This document shows, piece after piece, positions 7,136-14,215 of a stretch of DNA of 15,199 nt. The position numbers and the translations under genes were made by a program. A model generated the notes under the pieces. That model was not told the DNA's origin. It was given only the letters and a program-made list of their open reading frames with translations, and made no database searches. Source of the DNA: UMGS1783 sp900555065 (GTDB taxonomy: Bacteria; Bacillota; Clostridia; Oscillospirales; UMGS1783); the NCBI GenBank assembly GCA_937991645.1, contig CALKPL010000026.1, positions 1 through 15,199 of the forward strand. Direction: 5' to 3'. Positions within the stretch are counted from its first letter, which is position 1; each line of letters opens with the position of its first letter.

Positions 7136-7885
7136 TTATTCAGCTTTGATGTACTTGTCGATAATCTGCTGCAGCGTTCCGTCTTCCTTGAGCTCGCCGA
7201 TGACAGTGTTCACCTGCTCGAGCAGCTCGTCGTTGTCCTTGGCAATGGCGATGGCGTACTCTTCTACAGCGTAGGGGGATTCAAGGATTGCCAGCCCTTC
7301 GTTCTGAGAGACAAAGACCTTGGCGGGCTCGTTGTCGATGACGACGGCGTCCACTTTGCCCTGAACGAGCGCCTGTACGGCGTCCGCGCCGTTCTTGTAA
7401 CGCTGTACGTCCGCGTCGGGATAGTCGTCGGAGACGACCGAGTCGCCCGTGGTGTTTTCCTGTACGCCGACGGACTTATCGGCCAGGTGGTCGGCTTCGG
7501 TGATGTCGGAGTCTTCCTGCACGATGATGACCTGCGTGGCGGTCGTATAGGGATCGGAGAAGTTGGCGTTTTCAAGCCGGTCCTCGCGCACCGTCATGCC
7601 CGCGACGCCCATGTCGGCCTTGCCGGACGCGACCGCGTCGATGATGGCGCCGAATTCCATATCCTCGATCTTGAGCTCCTTGTCGAGCTTTTCGGCGATG
7701 GCCTGTGCGATCTCCACGTCGATGCCGACGATTTCGCCGCCCTCATGGTATTCGTAAGGCGGGAAATTGGCGTTTGTGGCCATGATGAGCTGGTTGTCGT
7801 CTCCGCCGCTGCCGCCGCAGGCCGAGATCCCGGCGATCAGGCACACGGCCAGAAGGACCGCGAGAATTTTCTGCATGTGTTTCAT
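7136..7885 (-). CDS. Amino-acid ABC transporter substrate-binding lipoprotein
   Basis: The 249-residue protein has a lipoprotein signal peptide: basic KHMQK, hydrophobic core, and lipobox ISAC with the acylated Cys at residue 23. A Gly/Asp linker and a type II periplasmic-binding fold (SBP_bac_3) follow. Family marks include NANFPPYEY near 38-46, GIDVEIAQAIAEKL, ADMGVAGMTVREDRL with the Arg that grips the substrate carboxylate, and FSDPY. This points to a polar amino acid; cystine, glutamine or arginine cannot be separated by eye. GGGAGG lies eight bases before the ATG. It is the first gene of the importer operon. Confidence 0.94.
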   Translation of the reverse strand: MKHMQKILAVLLAVCLIAGISACGGSGGDDNQLIMATNANFPPYEYHEGGEIVGIDVEIAQAIAEKLDKELKIEDMEFGAIIDAVASGKADMGVAGMTVREDRLENANFSDPYTTATQVIIVQEDSDITEADHLADKSVGVQENTTGDSVVSDDYPDADVQRYKNGADAVQALVQGKVDAVVIDNEPAKVFVSQNEGLAILESPYAVEEYAIAIAKDNDELLEQVNTVIGELKEDGTLQQIIDKYIKAE

Positions 7886-7920
7886 TTTGTTTTCCTCCCA
7901 AGAGATAAATGATAATGTAA

Positions 7921-7937
7921 ATAATACAAAGTATTAT
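7921..7937. promoter_or_regulatory. 17-bp palindrome overlapping the importer -10 box, candidate operator
   Basis: ATAATAC and GTATTAT form a perfect 7-bp inverted repeat around AAA. It covers five of the six bases of the -10 box at 7933-7938 and the probable transcription start, the usual position for repressor binding. I do not recognise the regulator. It is not a CodY, GlnR or ArgR consensus that I can match. Confidence 0.5.
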
Positions 7938-7961
7938 AGTATAAATATTCTAATTTGGCAA
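7933..7961 (-). promoter_or_regulatory. Sigma-A promoter of the amino-acid ABC operon
   Basis: On the minus strand TTGCCA (7956-7961) and a perfect TATAAT (7933-7938) are 17 bp apart. An A/T-rich tract upstream (7961-7975) resembles an UP element. The leader of about 40 nt carries GGGAGG at 7894-7899. Confidence 0.85.
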
Positions 7962-7980
7962 GAATTTTTTAAAAATACCG

Positions 7981-8093
7981 CAAGCCCTGTCGTCATAGCG
8001 TTTCGGGGGATTTCCGTGGCCCGGCTTCTAAAGGGGGCGCAGGGCTCATATATTGGGGGAGAAGGGCCCATCTCAGAGACCGGAGGGAAAGGC
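7981..8093 (+). other. G-rich leader upstream of the cation exchanger, role unknown
   Basis: The 113 bases before the exchanger gene can fold in at least two exclusive ways. AGCCCTG (7983-7989) can pair with CAGGGCT (8040-8046). Alternatively GGCCC plus TTCT (8018-8022, 8026-8029) can pair with AGAA plus GGGCC (8060-8063, 8064-8068). Runs of five G occur at 8005-8009, 8033-8037 and 8055-8059. I do not recognise a known riboswitch. A weak plus-strand promoter (TGTAAA/TATAAA) may lie in the AT-rich divergent region at about 7916-7945. Confidence 0.3.
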
Positions 8094-9041
8094 ATGGCAA
8101 CCGTCTGGATTTATATTTCTTTTGTGCTCGGCGTCGTATTGATCGTCAAATGCGGGGATATGTTCGTGGACGCGGCGGGCTGGATTGCGCGCGTATCGGG
8201 CATTCCGGCCTTTGTGATCGGAGCGACTATCGTGAGCTTCGCCACCACGCTGCCCGAACTGATCGTGTCGTCCATTGCGGCCGCCGATGGCATGCAGGCG
8301 CTTGCCATTGGCAACGCAGTCGGCTCAGTGACGGCGAACACGGGCCTGATCCTGTGCGTCAGCATCTTGTTCATGCCGCTTGCCCTGCCACGCAGGCAGT
8401 TTATGACCAAGGCGACGCTGCTGATCGTCGCGCTCTGCGCCCTGCTCGTACTCACAGTGGACGGGCGGCTGACTGTATGGGAAAGCCTGCTCCTGCTCGC
8501 AATATTCGCACTGTTCGTCACGGAAAACCTGCGCGCGTCGAAACGGGAGGACGACGGCGGCGCGCGCCCGCCCCGGCCGGACAGGAAAGCCGTGGCGGGA
8601 AACGTCGTAAAGTTCCTCGTCGGCGCAGTGGGTATCGTCGTCGGCTCCAAGCTGCTTGTGGAAGGTGGCAGCGGGATCGCGCTTATGCTCGGCGTACCGG
8701 AGTCGGTGATTGGATTTACCGTTGTCGCGATCGGCACGTCCCTGCCGGAACTCGTTACCGCAGTCACTGCCCTTGTCAAACGTGAGACGTCGCTGTCCGT
8801 GGGGAATATCCTGGGCGCGAACATCATAGACACAGTCCTCATTCTGCCTGTCTGCGCCGTTATTTCGGGCGGCGCGCTGCCCATTGCGTCCTCCATGCTT
8901 ATGGTGGATCTGCCCGTGTGTATCGCCATAAACCTCATTGCATTCCTGCCGTCGTTTTTCACACAGAAGTTCAGCCGCTGGCAGGCGTTTCTGGCCCTGG
9001 CCGGCTACGTCGGCTATGTGGCTTACCTCTGTACGGTCTGA
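8094..9041 (+). CDS. CaCA-family Na+(or H+)/Ca2+ exchanger-like membrane protein (YrbG-like)
   Basis: The 315-residue protein has about ten membrane segments arranged as two inverted halves. Each half has the alpha-repeat of the calcium/cation antiporter family: GATIVSFATTLPELIVSS followed by GNAVGSVTAN in the first, and GFTVVAIGTSLPELVTAV followed by GNILGANIID in the second. The acidic Glu in each TLPEL/SLPEL and the Asn/Ser-rich second motif are the ion-binding residues of the family. A charged cytoplasmic loop with Arg/Pro (about 145-165) joins the halves. The start at 8094 has GGAGG seven bases upstream; the open frame reaching back to 7767 crosses the divergent promoter and is rejected. 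Ion specificity is inferred from the family only. Confidence 0.9.
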   Translation: MATVWIYISFVLGVVLIVKCGDMFVDAAGWIARVSGIPAFVIGATIVSFATTLPELIVSSIAAADGMQALAIGNAVGSVTANTGLILCVSILFMPLALPRRQFMTKATLLIVALCALLVLTVDGRLTVWESLLLLAIFALFVTENLRASKREDDGGARPPRPDRKAVAGNVVKFLVGAVGIVVGSKLLVEGGSGIALMLGVPESVIGFTVVAIGTSLPELVTAVTALVKRETSLSVGNILGANIIDTVLILPVCAVISGGALPIASSMLMVDLPVCIAINLIAFLPSFFTQKFSRWQAFLALAGYVGYVAYLCTV

Positions 9042-9052
9042 AGCCGGCCGTC

Positions 9053-9069
9053 GCGCCGCGCGGCGCTTT
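9053..9069 (+). terminator. Short GC hairpin with T run after the exchanger gene
   Basis: GCGCC (9053-9057) pairs with GGCGC (9062-9066), followed by TTTGTGT. The stem is only five base pairs, so it is a weak terminator at best. It separates the exchanger from the phoB promoter. Confidence 0.35.
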
Positions 9070-9070
9070 G

Positions 9071-9120
9071 TGTATAACGCGTGTAAACTGCATGTAAAAG
9101 ATTGCGCGCCGGGTTGTAAA
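9071..9120 (+). promoter_or_regulatory. Pho box array upstream of phoB
   Basis: TGTATA (9071), TGTAAA (9082), TGTAAA (9093) and TGTAAA (9115) fall on an exact 11-bp grid; the slot at 9104 is degenerate. Eleven-base direct repeats are the known geometry of PhoB/PhoP sites. The last repeat overlaps the -35 region of the phoB promoter, so autoregulation is likely. Confidence 0.7.
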
Positions 9121-9142
9121 ACCGCGTCCGCTGTATTATAAT
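9114..9142 (+). promoter_or_regulatory. Promoter of the phoB-phoR-HD operon
   Basis: TTGTAA (9114-9119) and a perfect TATAAT (9137-9142) are 17 bp apart. The -35 box is merged with the last Pho-box repeat. The leader is about 50 nt. Confidence 0.75.
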
Positions 9143-9200
9143 TCATAGTAGAGGCGGCTGTGCATAAGCCGATTCGAATCGTGAAAGGCGGGGATGCGGA

Positions 9201-9872
9201 ATGCGCATTTATATTGTGGAAGACGACGCCGATATCCGGGGAATGATGACCTACGCGCTGCGCAACAGCGGCTACGAGGTAGAGGGGTTTGGCGACGGGA
9301 AGAGCTTTTTTGAAGCCGTCGCGGCCCATACGCCCGACCTCGTCCTGCTCGATATTCTGCTTCCGGGCGAAGACGGCCTGTCTCTGCTCAACGCCCTGCG
9401 CGCCCGGCCTGAGACGAAGGAACTGCCGATTATGATGGTGACGGCCAAAACCACGGAGCTGGACAAGGTTACGGGCCTGGACATGGGCGCGGACGACTAC
9501 CTCACAAAGCCGTTTGGGATTATGGAGCTTGTCTCGCGGGTCAAGGCGCTGCTGCGCAGGACCGCGCCCAAGGAGCAGACGCAGGTCTACCGCTGCGGCG
9601 GGGTGGAGCTGGACGACTCGCGCCATGCCGTCACGGTCGACGGCGCGCCCTGTATCCTCACCTATAAGGAATACGAGCTGTTAAAGTTTCTTCTGATCAA
9701 TCAGGACATCGTCGTATCCCGCGAGAAGATCATCTCCAACGTCTGGGGCTTTGATTACAGCGGGGAGAGCCGCACGGTGGACATGCATGTCAAGACCCTG
9801 CGCCAGAAGCTCGGCGAGAGCGGGGCGCTGATTAAAACGATCAGGAACGTGGGCTATAAGCTCGGAAAGTGA
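9201..9872 (+). CDS. phoB: PhoB/OmpR-family response regulator
   Basis: The 223-residue protein has a receiver domain (1-115) and a C-terminal winged-helix DNA-binding domain (about 128-222). The acidic pocket E7/D8/D9, phospho-acceptor D51 (LVLLDILLPGEDG), switch T81 and K103 are intact. The C-terminal part has LTYKEYELLKFLL, RTVDMHVKTLRQKL and a GYKL ending, all typical of the OmpR/PhoB branch. Its promoter carries Pho boxes, a sensor kinase follows after six bases, and a phosphate transporter lies downstream. Together these support the PhoB (Bacillus PhoP) role over other OmpR-type regulators. An ATG at 9194 is out of frame. The ribosome binding site is weak (AAAGG about 12 bases upstream). 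Confidence 0.9.
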   Translation: MRIYIVEDDADIRGMMTYALRNSGYEVEGFGDGKSFFEAVAAHTPDLVLLDILLPGEDGLSLLNALRARPETKELPIMMVTAKTTELDKVTGLDMGADDYLTKPFGIMELVSRVKALLRRTAPKEQTQVYRCGGVELDDSRHAVTVDGAPCILTYKEYELLKFLLINQDIVVSREKIISNVWGFDYSGESRTVDMHVKTLRQKLGESGALIKTIRNVGYKLGK

Positions 9873-9878
9873 TGAATT

Positions 9879-11537
9879 GTGAAACGGAAAGTACGCACAC
9901 AACTGCTGCTCATGGGCCTGCTGTCAGCGCTGCTTGTCTCCGTGCTGCTGGCATTCGCCTTTTTGAACGGCTACTACCGGCAGATCGAGCGGGATCTGCG
10001 GGCCTACGCGGATCTGATCCTGTCCGGCGCAGACGATATCGGCGACGCCGCGTCCTTTGGCATATATGCGGCGGAGGATCGCCGCATAACCGTTATTTCC
10101 GCCGCGGGCGAAGTGCTGTACGACAGCGCTGCGCCGGGCGCGCAGCTTGAAAACCACCTGCTTCGGCCGGAGGTTGCCGCGGCGCAGCGGGAGGGCGAGG
10201 GCTATGCCGTCCGCCGTTCCGATACGCTCGGCAGCCAGGTCCACTACTACGCGGTCCGCATGGAGAACGGGAACGTACTTCGCGTCTCAGTGGAGAGCGC
10301 TTCGCTTCTGCCCCCGGCGGGTACGATCGTGTGGCAGCTCGCGCTTACGCTGGCCGTCCTGACCGGACTTGCCGTGCTGCTCGCCGTCATTCTGACAAGG
10401 AAAATACTCAAACCCATCTACGCGCTCGCCCGCGACGGCGCGGATCTGTCCGCGCAGGACGACCGAATCTATCCCGAGCTGCGCCCCTTTGTGCGCGAAA
10501 TCCGTACCCAGCGCGACCAGATCCTTTCCCAGATGCGCAAGCTGGAAGAGGAGGAGAACCGCCTGCAAGTCATCATCCAGCACATGACGGAGGGCCTGAT
10601 CGTGCTGGACGAAACGCGGCGCATCCAGCTCGCCAACGAAAGCGCCCGCCGGCTGCTGGACCTGCCGGCCGACTGCGAACAGACGGCGCTGGATGAACAC
10701 GTCGGCTGCCCCGAACTGCTCAGATGTCTAGATCTGCAGCCGGGACAGAGCCGCACCGCGTTTGTGGAGACCGGCGGAAAACAGCTGCAGGTTATGGCGA
10801 ACAACGTTTCCGCTGCCGTCGGCTTTGCGGGGATCATCTGCTTTATCGTGGACGTGGGCGAACAGCGCCAGATCGAGAAAATGAAACAGGAGTTCACCGC
10901 CAACGTGTCGCATGAGCTCAAAACGCCGCTGACTTCGATCTCCGGCTATGCGGAGATGATCGAGAACGGCATGGCAAAAGAGGAGGACATCCGGGGTTTT
11001 GCCGCCATTATCCGCAAGGAGGCCGGCCGCCTGCTCACGCTCATCAGCGACATCATCCAGCTTTCGGAACTGGACGACCCGGAGGGCGCCATGCACCTGG
11101 AACGGGTGGATCTGCTGGAGCTGGCGCTGGAGTGCGAAGCCATCCTGGCCCTGCCCGCCGAGGCGCGCGGGATCACCTTTTCCGTTATAGGCGGCCACAG
11201 CTATGTGACGGGCGACAAGGGCATGCTCTCAGAGCTGATATACAATCTCTGCGACAACGCCATACGCTATAACCGCGACGGCGGCAGCGTGGACGTACTG
11301 GTTCGACCGGGCGTTCTGACAGTCCGGGATACGGGGATCGGCATCCCCAAAGCGCACCAGGACCGTATCTTCGAGCGTTTTTACAGGGTTGACAAGAGCC
11401 GTTCCAAGCAGACGGGCGGCACAGGGTTGGGGCTTGCCATTGTAAAACATATTACGGAACGCCACGGTGCGCGCATTGAACTGTCCAGCCGCACAGGCGT
11501 CGGTACCGAAATTACGGTACGCTTTAAAAAGGAGTAA
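9879..11537 (+). CDS. phoR: PhoR-type sensor histidine kinase
   Basis: The 552-residue membrane kinase has TM1 at about 8-30, an extracytoplasmic domain at 31-147 and TM2 at about 149-172. A short HAMP-like linker and a PAS domain follow (about 225-325, with MTEGLIVLDETRRI). The HisKA domain carries phospho-acceptor H345 in FTANVSHELKTPL. The ATPase domain has the N box ELIYNLCDNAIRYN, G1 DTGIGIP, F box ERFYRVDKSRS and G2 GGTGLGLAIV. This is the PhoR/WalK layout. Translation most likely starts at GTG 9879, six bases after the phoB stop. It should phosphorylate the adjacent PhoB when phosphate is scarce. The gene seems intact. Confidence 0.92.
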   Translation: MKRKVRTQLLLMGLLSALLVSVLLAFAFLNGYYRQIERDLRAYADLILSGADDIGDAASFGIYAAEDRRITVISAAGEVLYDSAAPGAQLENHLLRPEVAAAQREGEGYAVRRSDTLGSQVHYYAVRMENGNVLRVSVESASLLPPAGTIVWQLALTLAVLTGLAVLLAVILTRKILKPIYALARDGADLSAQDDRIYPELRPFVREIRTQRDQILSQMRKLEEEENRLQVIIQHMTEGLIVLDETRRIQLANESARRLLDLPADCEQTALDEHVGCPELLRCLDLQPGQSRTAFVETGGKQLQVMANNVSAAVGFAGIICFIVDVGEQRQIEKMKQEFTANVSHELKTPLTSISGYAEMIENGMAKEEDIRGFAAIIRKEAGRLLTLISDIIQLSELDDPEGAMHLERVDLLELALECEAILALPAEARGITFSVIGGHSYVTGDKGMLSELIYNLCDNAIRYNRDGGSVDVLVRPGVLTVRDTGIGIPKAHQDRIFERFYRVDKSRSKQTGGTGLGLAIVKHITERHGARIELSSRTGVGTEITVRFKKE

Positions 11538-11546
11538 AACGCATTT

Positions 11547-12209
11547 ATGAAAATCACTTACGAACAAATTAAAAACAATCCCACAGCCCGCGCGCTGGTC
11601 GAGAAGGCCGACGAGGCGATGTTCAACATCGGCTATACAGAACACAGCCTGGCCCACGTCGTCCATGTGGCGGACGTCGCGCAGTATATTCTGCTCCAAC
11701 TCGGCCACTCGGAACGGGAGGCAGAACTTGCCAGAATCGCGGCGTACCTGCACGACATCGGCAATATTGTCAACCGTACGGGCCACGCGCAGTCCGGCGC
11801 CGTCATGGCCTATCAGTTCCTCAGCGGCCTCGGCGCGGACGTAGAGGACGTCGCGGACATTGTCACCGCCATCGGCAACCATGACGAGGGCAGCGCGTCG
11901 CCGGTCACGCCCATTGCCGCCGCCCTTATCATTGCGGATAAGACCGACGTGCGCCGCAGCCGCGTGCGCAACGTGGACCCCGCTTCCTTCGATATCCACG
12001 ACCGCGTGAACTATTCCGTACAGGAATCCGTTACGCAGATCGATACCGAGCACGCCGAAGTCCTGCTCCGGCTGCAGATTGACACGCGCTACTGCTCGGT
12101 GATGGACTATTTTGAAATCTTCATGGAGCGCATGCTCCTGTGCCGCCGCGCGGCGGAAAAACTGGACCTGGAGTTCCATCTCGATATCAACGGCCAGCGC
12201 ATGGTCTGA
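11547..12209 (+). CDS. HD-domain metal-dependent phosphohydrolase in the phoBR operon
   Basis: The 220-residue cytosolic protein has a full HD-type metal site: H33/H37 in EHSLAH, the HD pair H69-D70 in AAYLHDIGN, then GHAQSG (H80), NHDE (H112) and ADKTD (D131). This pattern fits small HD hydrolases acting on nucleotides or phosphodiesters. The C-terminal 80 residues form a mixed helix/strand tail that I do not recognise. The substrate is unknown. The ATG lies nine bases after the phoR stop and GGAG is inside the last phoR codons, so it is part of the operon. This suggests a role in phosphate starvation, such as nucleotide turnover, but that is inference. Confidence 0.85.
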   Translation: MKITYEQIKNNPTARALVEKADEAMFNIGYTEHSLAHVVHVADVAQYILLQLGHSEREAELARIAAYLHDIGNIVNRTGHAQSGAVMAYQFLSGLGADVEDVADIVTAIGNHDEGSASPVTPIAAALIIADKTDVRRSRVRNVDPASFDIHDRVNYSVQESVTQIDTEHAEVLLRLQIDTRYCSVMDYFEIFMERMLLCRRAAEKLDLEFHLDINGQRMV

Positions 12210-12247
12210 GGTATACGGTCTTCGGCAACGCCTTTTTTCGCGCTTAT

Positions 12248-12299
12248 TTTACATGGATTTTACATTCAGCAGACCTCTTCTTTACGCAGATTTTATATT
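12248..12299 (+). promoter_or_regulatory. Pho boxes and -10 region upstream of the Na+/phosphate cotransporter
   Basis: TTTACA at 12248 and 12259 lie 11 bp apart and TTTACG at 12281 lies 22 bp further on, the same 11-bp grid as at phoB but with hexamers on the other strand. TATATT (12294-12299) or TATTAT (12296-12301) can serve as -10. No good -35 box is seen, as expected for a PhoB-activated promoter. A T6 run at 12233-12238 after a very short GGC/GCC stem may weakly end the upstream operon. Confidence 0.65.
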
Positions 12300-12332
12300 A
12301 TGTAGGGCGGAAAGCGAAGGTGATGGCGAGTT

Positions 12333-14105
12333 ATGGATATATTTTCGGTTTTAACGCTGTTCGGGGGACTGGCTCTGTTCCTGTACGGCATGAACGTCAT
12401 GGGCGGCGCGCTGGAAAAGCTGGCGGGCAGCCGCCTGGAGCGGATTCTCGAACGGCTGACGGACAACCCCATCAAGGGCGTGCTGCTGGGTTTTGGCGTC
12501 ACGGCTATCATACAGTCGTCGTCGGCCGTCACAGTCATGGTCGTTGGTTTTGTCAATGCGGGGATCATGAAACTGGCGCAGGCGGTCGGCGTGATTATGG
12601 GCGCGAATATCGGGACTACGGTCACGGCCTGGATTTTGAGTCTGACCGGCATCCAGGGCGACAGCGTTTTTGTGCGGCTGCTTAAGCCCGAGTCGTTCTC
12701 TCCCATACTTGCAGTAGTGGGTATCGTTCTGATCATGTTCGCAAAGCGCGACAGGAAGAAGGATATCGGTTCTATCCTCGTCGGCTTTGCCGTGCTCATG
12801 TTCGGCATGTCCACCATGAGCAACGCAGTAAGCCCATTGGCGGACGTACCTGAATTCCAGCAGGTGTTCGTCATGTTCTCCAACCCTTTCCTCGGCGTTC
12901 TGATGGGCGCCGCGCTGACGGCCATCATCCAGAGCTCCTCGGCCTCGGTTGGCATTCTGCAGGCGTTGTCGATCACCGGCAGCGTTACCTATGGCAGCGC
13001 CATCCCGATTATTATGGGTCAGAATATAGGCACATGTGTCACCGCGCTCATATCGAGCATTGGTGCGAACAAGAACGCCAAGCGCGCGGCGATGGTGCAT
13101 TTGTATTTCAATATTATCGGAACAGTCCTGTTCCTGATTCTGTTTTACAGTCTTAACGCCATTTTTCATTTCGACTTTGTCTCGCAATCGCTCGACCCGG
13201 TAGGCATTGCGATTATACACACCACGTTCAACCTGTTGTCCACCGCAGTTTTGCTGCCCTTCTCTTCCAAGCTCGCCAAACTCGCGACGCTTACCGTGCG
13301 CGACGGCGCGTCGGCCGCGGAACAGGACGAGCCGGACATGCCGTTTTTGGACGAGCGTTTTTTGAACACGCCGTCTTTTGCAGTTGAACAGTGCCGCAAC
13401 ACGACCGTGCAGATGGCGCAGCTGACCCGCAGGACGATCTTTGCCGCAATCGACGGCATCGGCGCCTATACCCCGAAACTGGACGAACAGATCCGGGCTG
13501 ACGAGGACCGGCTCGACCTGTACGAGGACAAGCTCGGCACCTACCTTGTGAAACTCAGCAGCAAAGAGCTGTCTGAGCGGGACAGCAACGAAATCTCCAA
13601 ACTGCTCCATTCAATCGGTGACTTTGAGCGTATAGGCGACCATGCCGTCAATATGCTCGTCGCGTCAAAGGAGTTGTGGGAAAAACAGCTGCGCTTTTCC
13701 GAAAAAGCGCAGCGCGAGCTGGATGTAATGCGCCGCGCAGTCCATGAAATCGTCGACACTACGATCGACGCCTTTGTAAACGAGGACTTGTCCCTTGCCG
13801 CGAAGGTGGAGCCGCTCGAGCAGGTGATCGACGAGCTCGACGTCGAAATCAAGACCCGCCATATAGAAAGGCTCACGGCGGGAGAGTGCACCATTGAGCT
13901 GGGCTTTATACTGTCCGACATCCTGGGCAATTACGAGCGTATTTCAGACCACTGCTCCAATATCGCCGTTTGCATCATCCAGACCGAAAACGCCATGTTC
14001 GAGACGCACGGTTACCTCAACGAGATTAAGACTTCCGGCGACGTCGGCTTTTTAAAGGACTTCAATCAGTACCGCAGTAAATATGCCCTGCCGAGTCACC
14101 AATAA
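12333..14105 (+). CDS. Na+/phosphate cotransporter with C-terminal PhoU-like domain (NptA/YjbB type)
   Basis: The 590-residue protein is a membrane transporter of the Na/Pi cotransporter family. Its N-terminal ~310 residues hold two inverted repeats, each with a QSSS substrate motif: TAIIQSSSAVTV with Q61 and TAIIQSSSASVG with Q200. GANIGTTVTAWI and GQNIGTCVTALI follow them as a matched pair. The C-terminal part (about 345-565) is helical and PhoU-like, with the repeated pattern of IGDFERIGDHAVNM and LGNYERISDHCSNI. The pair of E-R-I-x-D-H motifs is the metal-binding signature of PhoU. AAGGTG lies ten bases before the ATG. The Pho boxes upstream imply induction on phosphate limitation. Whether it imports or exports phosphate is not decided by sequence; E. 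coli YjbB, of the same layout, exports. Confidence 0.92.
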   Translation: MDIFSVLTLFGGLALFLYGMNVMGGALEKLAGSRLERILERLTDNPIKGVLLGFGVTAIIQSSSAVTVMVVGFVNAGIMKLAQAVGVIMGANIGTTVTAWILSLTGIQGDSVFVRLLKPESFSPILAVVGIVLIMFAKRDRKKDIGSILVGFAVLMFGMSTMSNAVSPLADVPEFQQVFVMFSNPFLGVLMGAALTAIIQSSSASVGILQALSITGSVTYGSAIPIIMGQNIGTCVTALISSIGANKNAKRAAMVHLYFNIIGTVLFLILFYSLNAIFHFDFVSQSLDPVGIAIIHTTFNLLSTAVLLPFSSKLAKLATLTVRDGASAAEQDEPDMPFLDERFLNTPSFAVEQCRNTTVQMAQLTRRTIFAAIDGIGAYTPKLDEQIRADEDRLDLYEDKLGTYLVKLSSKELSERDSNEISKLLHSIGDFERIGDHAVNMLVASKELWEKQLRFSEKAQRELDVMRRAVHEIVDTTIDAFVNEDLSLAAKVEPLEQVIDELDVEIKTRHIERLTAGECTIELGFILSDILGNYERISDHCSNIAVCIIQTENAMFETHGYLNEIKTSGDVGFLKDFNQYRSKYALPSHQ

Positions 14106-14125
14106 ATATATATGGAAAATAAGAA

Positions 14126-14152
14126 GCGCCCCGCCTGAAAAAGGCGAGGCGC
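14126..14152. terminator. Hairpin after the cotransporter gene
   Basis: GCGCC and CGCC (14126-14130, 14132-14135) pair with GGCG and GGCGC (14143-14146, 14148-14152) around one mismatch and a 7-nt loop. The plus strand has an A-rich lead but no T tract after it. The minus strand continues TTCTTATTTT, so it may serve transcripts from the recombinase side. Confidence 0.5.
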
Positions 14153-14176
14153 GGTAACGAAGTAAATATGCAAGGT

Positions 14177-14204
14177 GGCGGCGCAGCCTTCCGGCTGCGC
14201 CGCC
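14177..14204. terminator. Perfect 12-bp GC hairpin between cotransporter gene and recombinase remnant
   Basis: GGCGGCGCAGCC (14177-14188) pairs fully with 14193-14204 around a TTCC loop. It is 12 bp past the C-terminal stop of the recombinase remnant on the minus strand, and may be the original terminator of that gene or part of the element end. T tracts are weak on both sides. Confidence 0.45.
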
Positions 14205-14215
14205 GCTTTGCGTTG

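Noticed and set aside
7767..8093. Upstream extension of the exchanger frame
   Set aside because: It would cover the importer promoter and part of the binding-protein gene. The ATG at 8094 has a proper GGAGG site and begins at the first membrane helix.
8325..9626. 433-codon minus-strand open frame
   Set aside because: It runs antisense through the exchanger, the phoB promoter and half of phoB, all of which are well supported on the plus strand.
12351..13610. 419-codon minus-strand open frame
   Set aside because: It is a shadow of the Na+/phosphate cotransporter gene, rich in His, Arg and Gln as typical for antisense frames.
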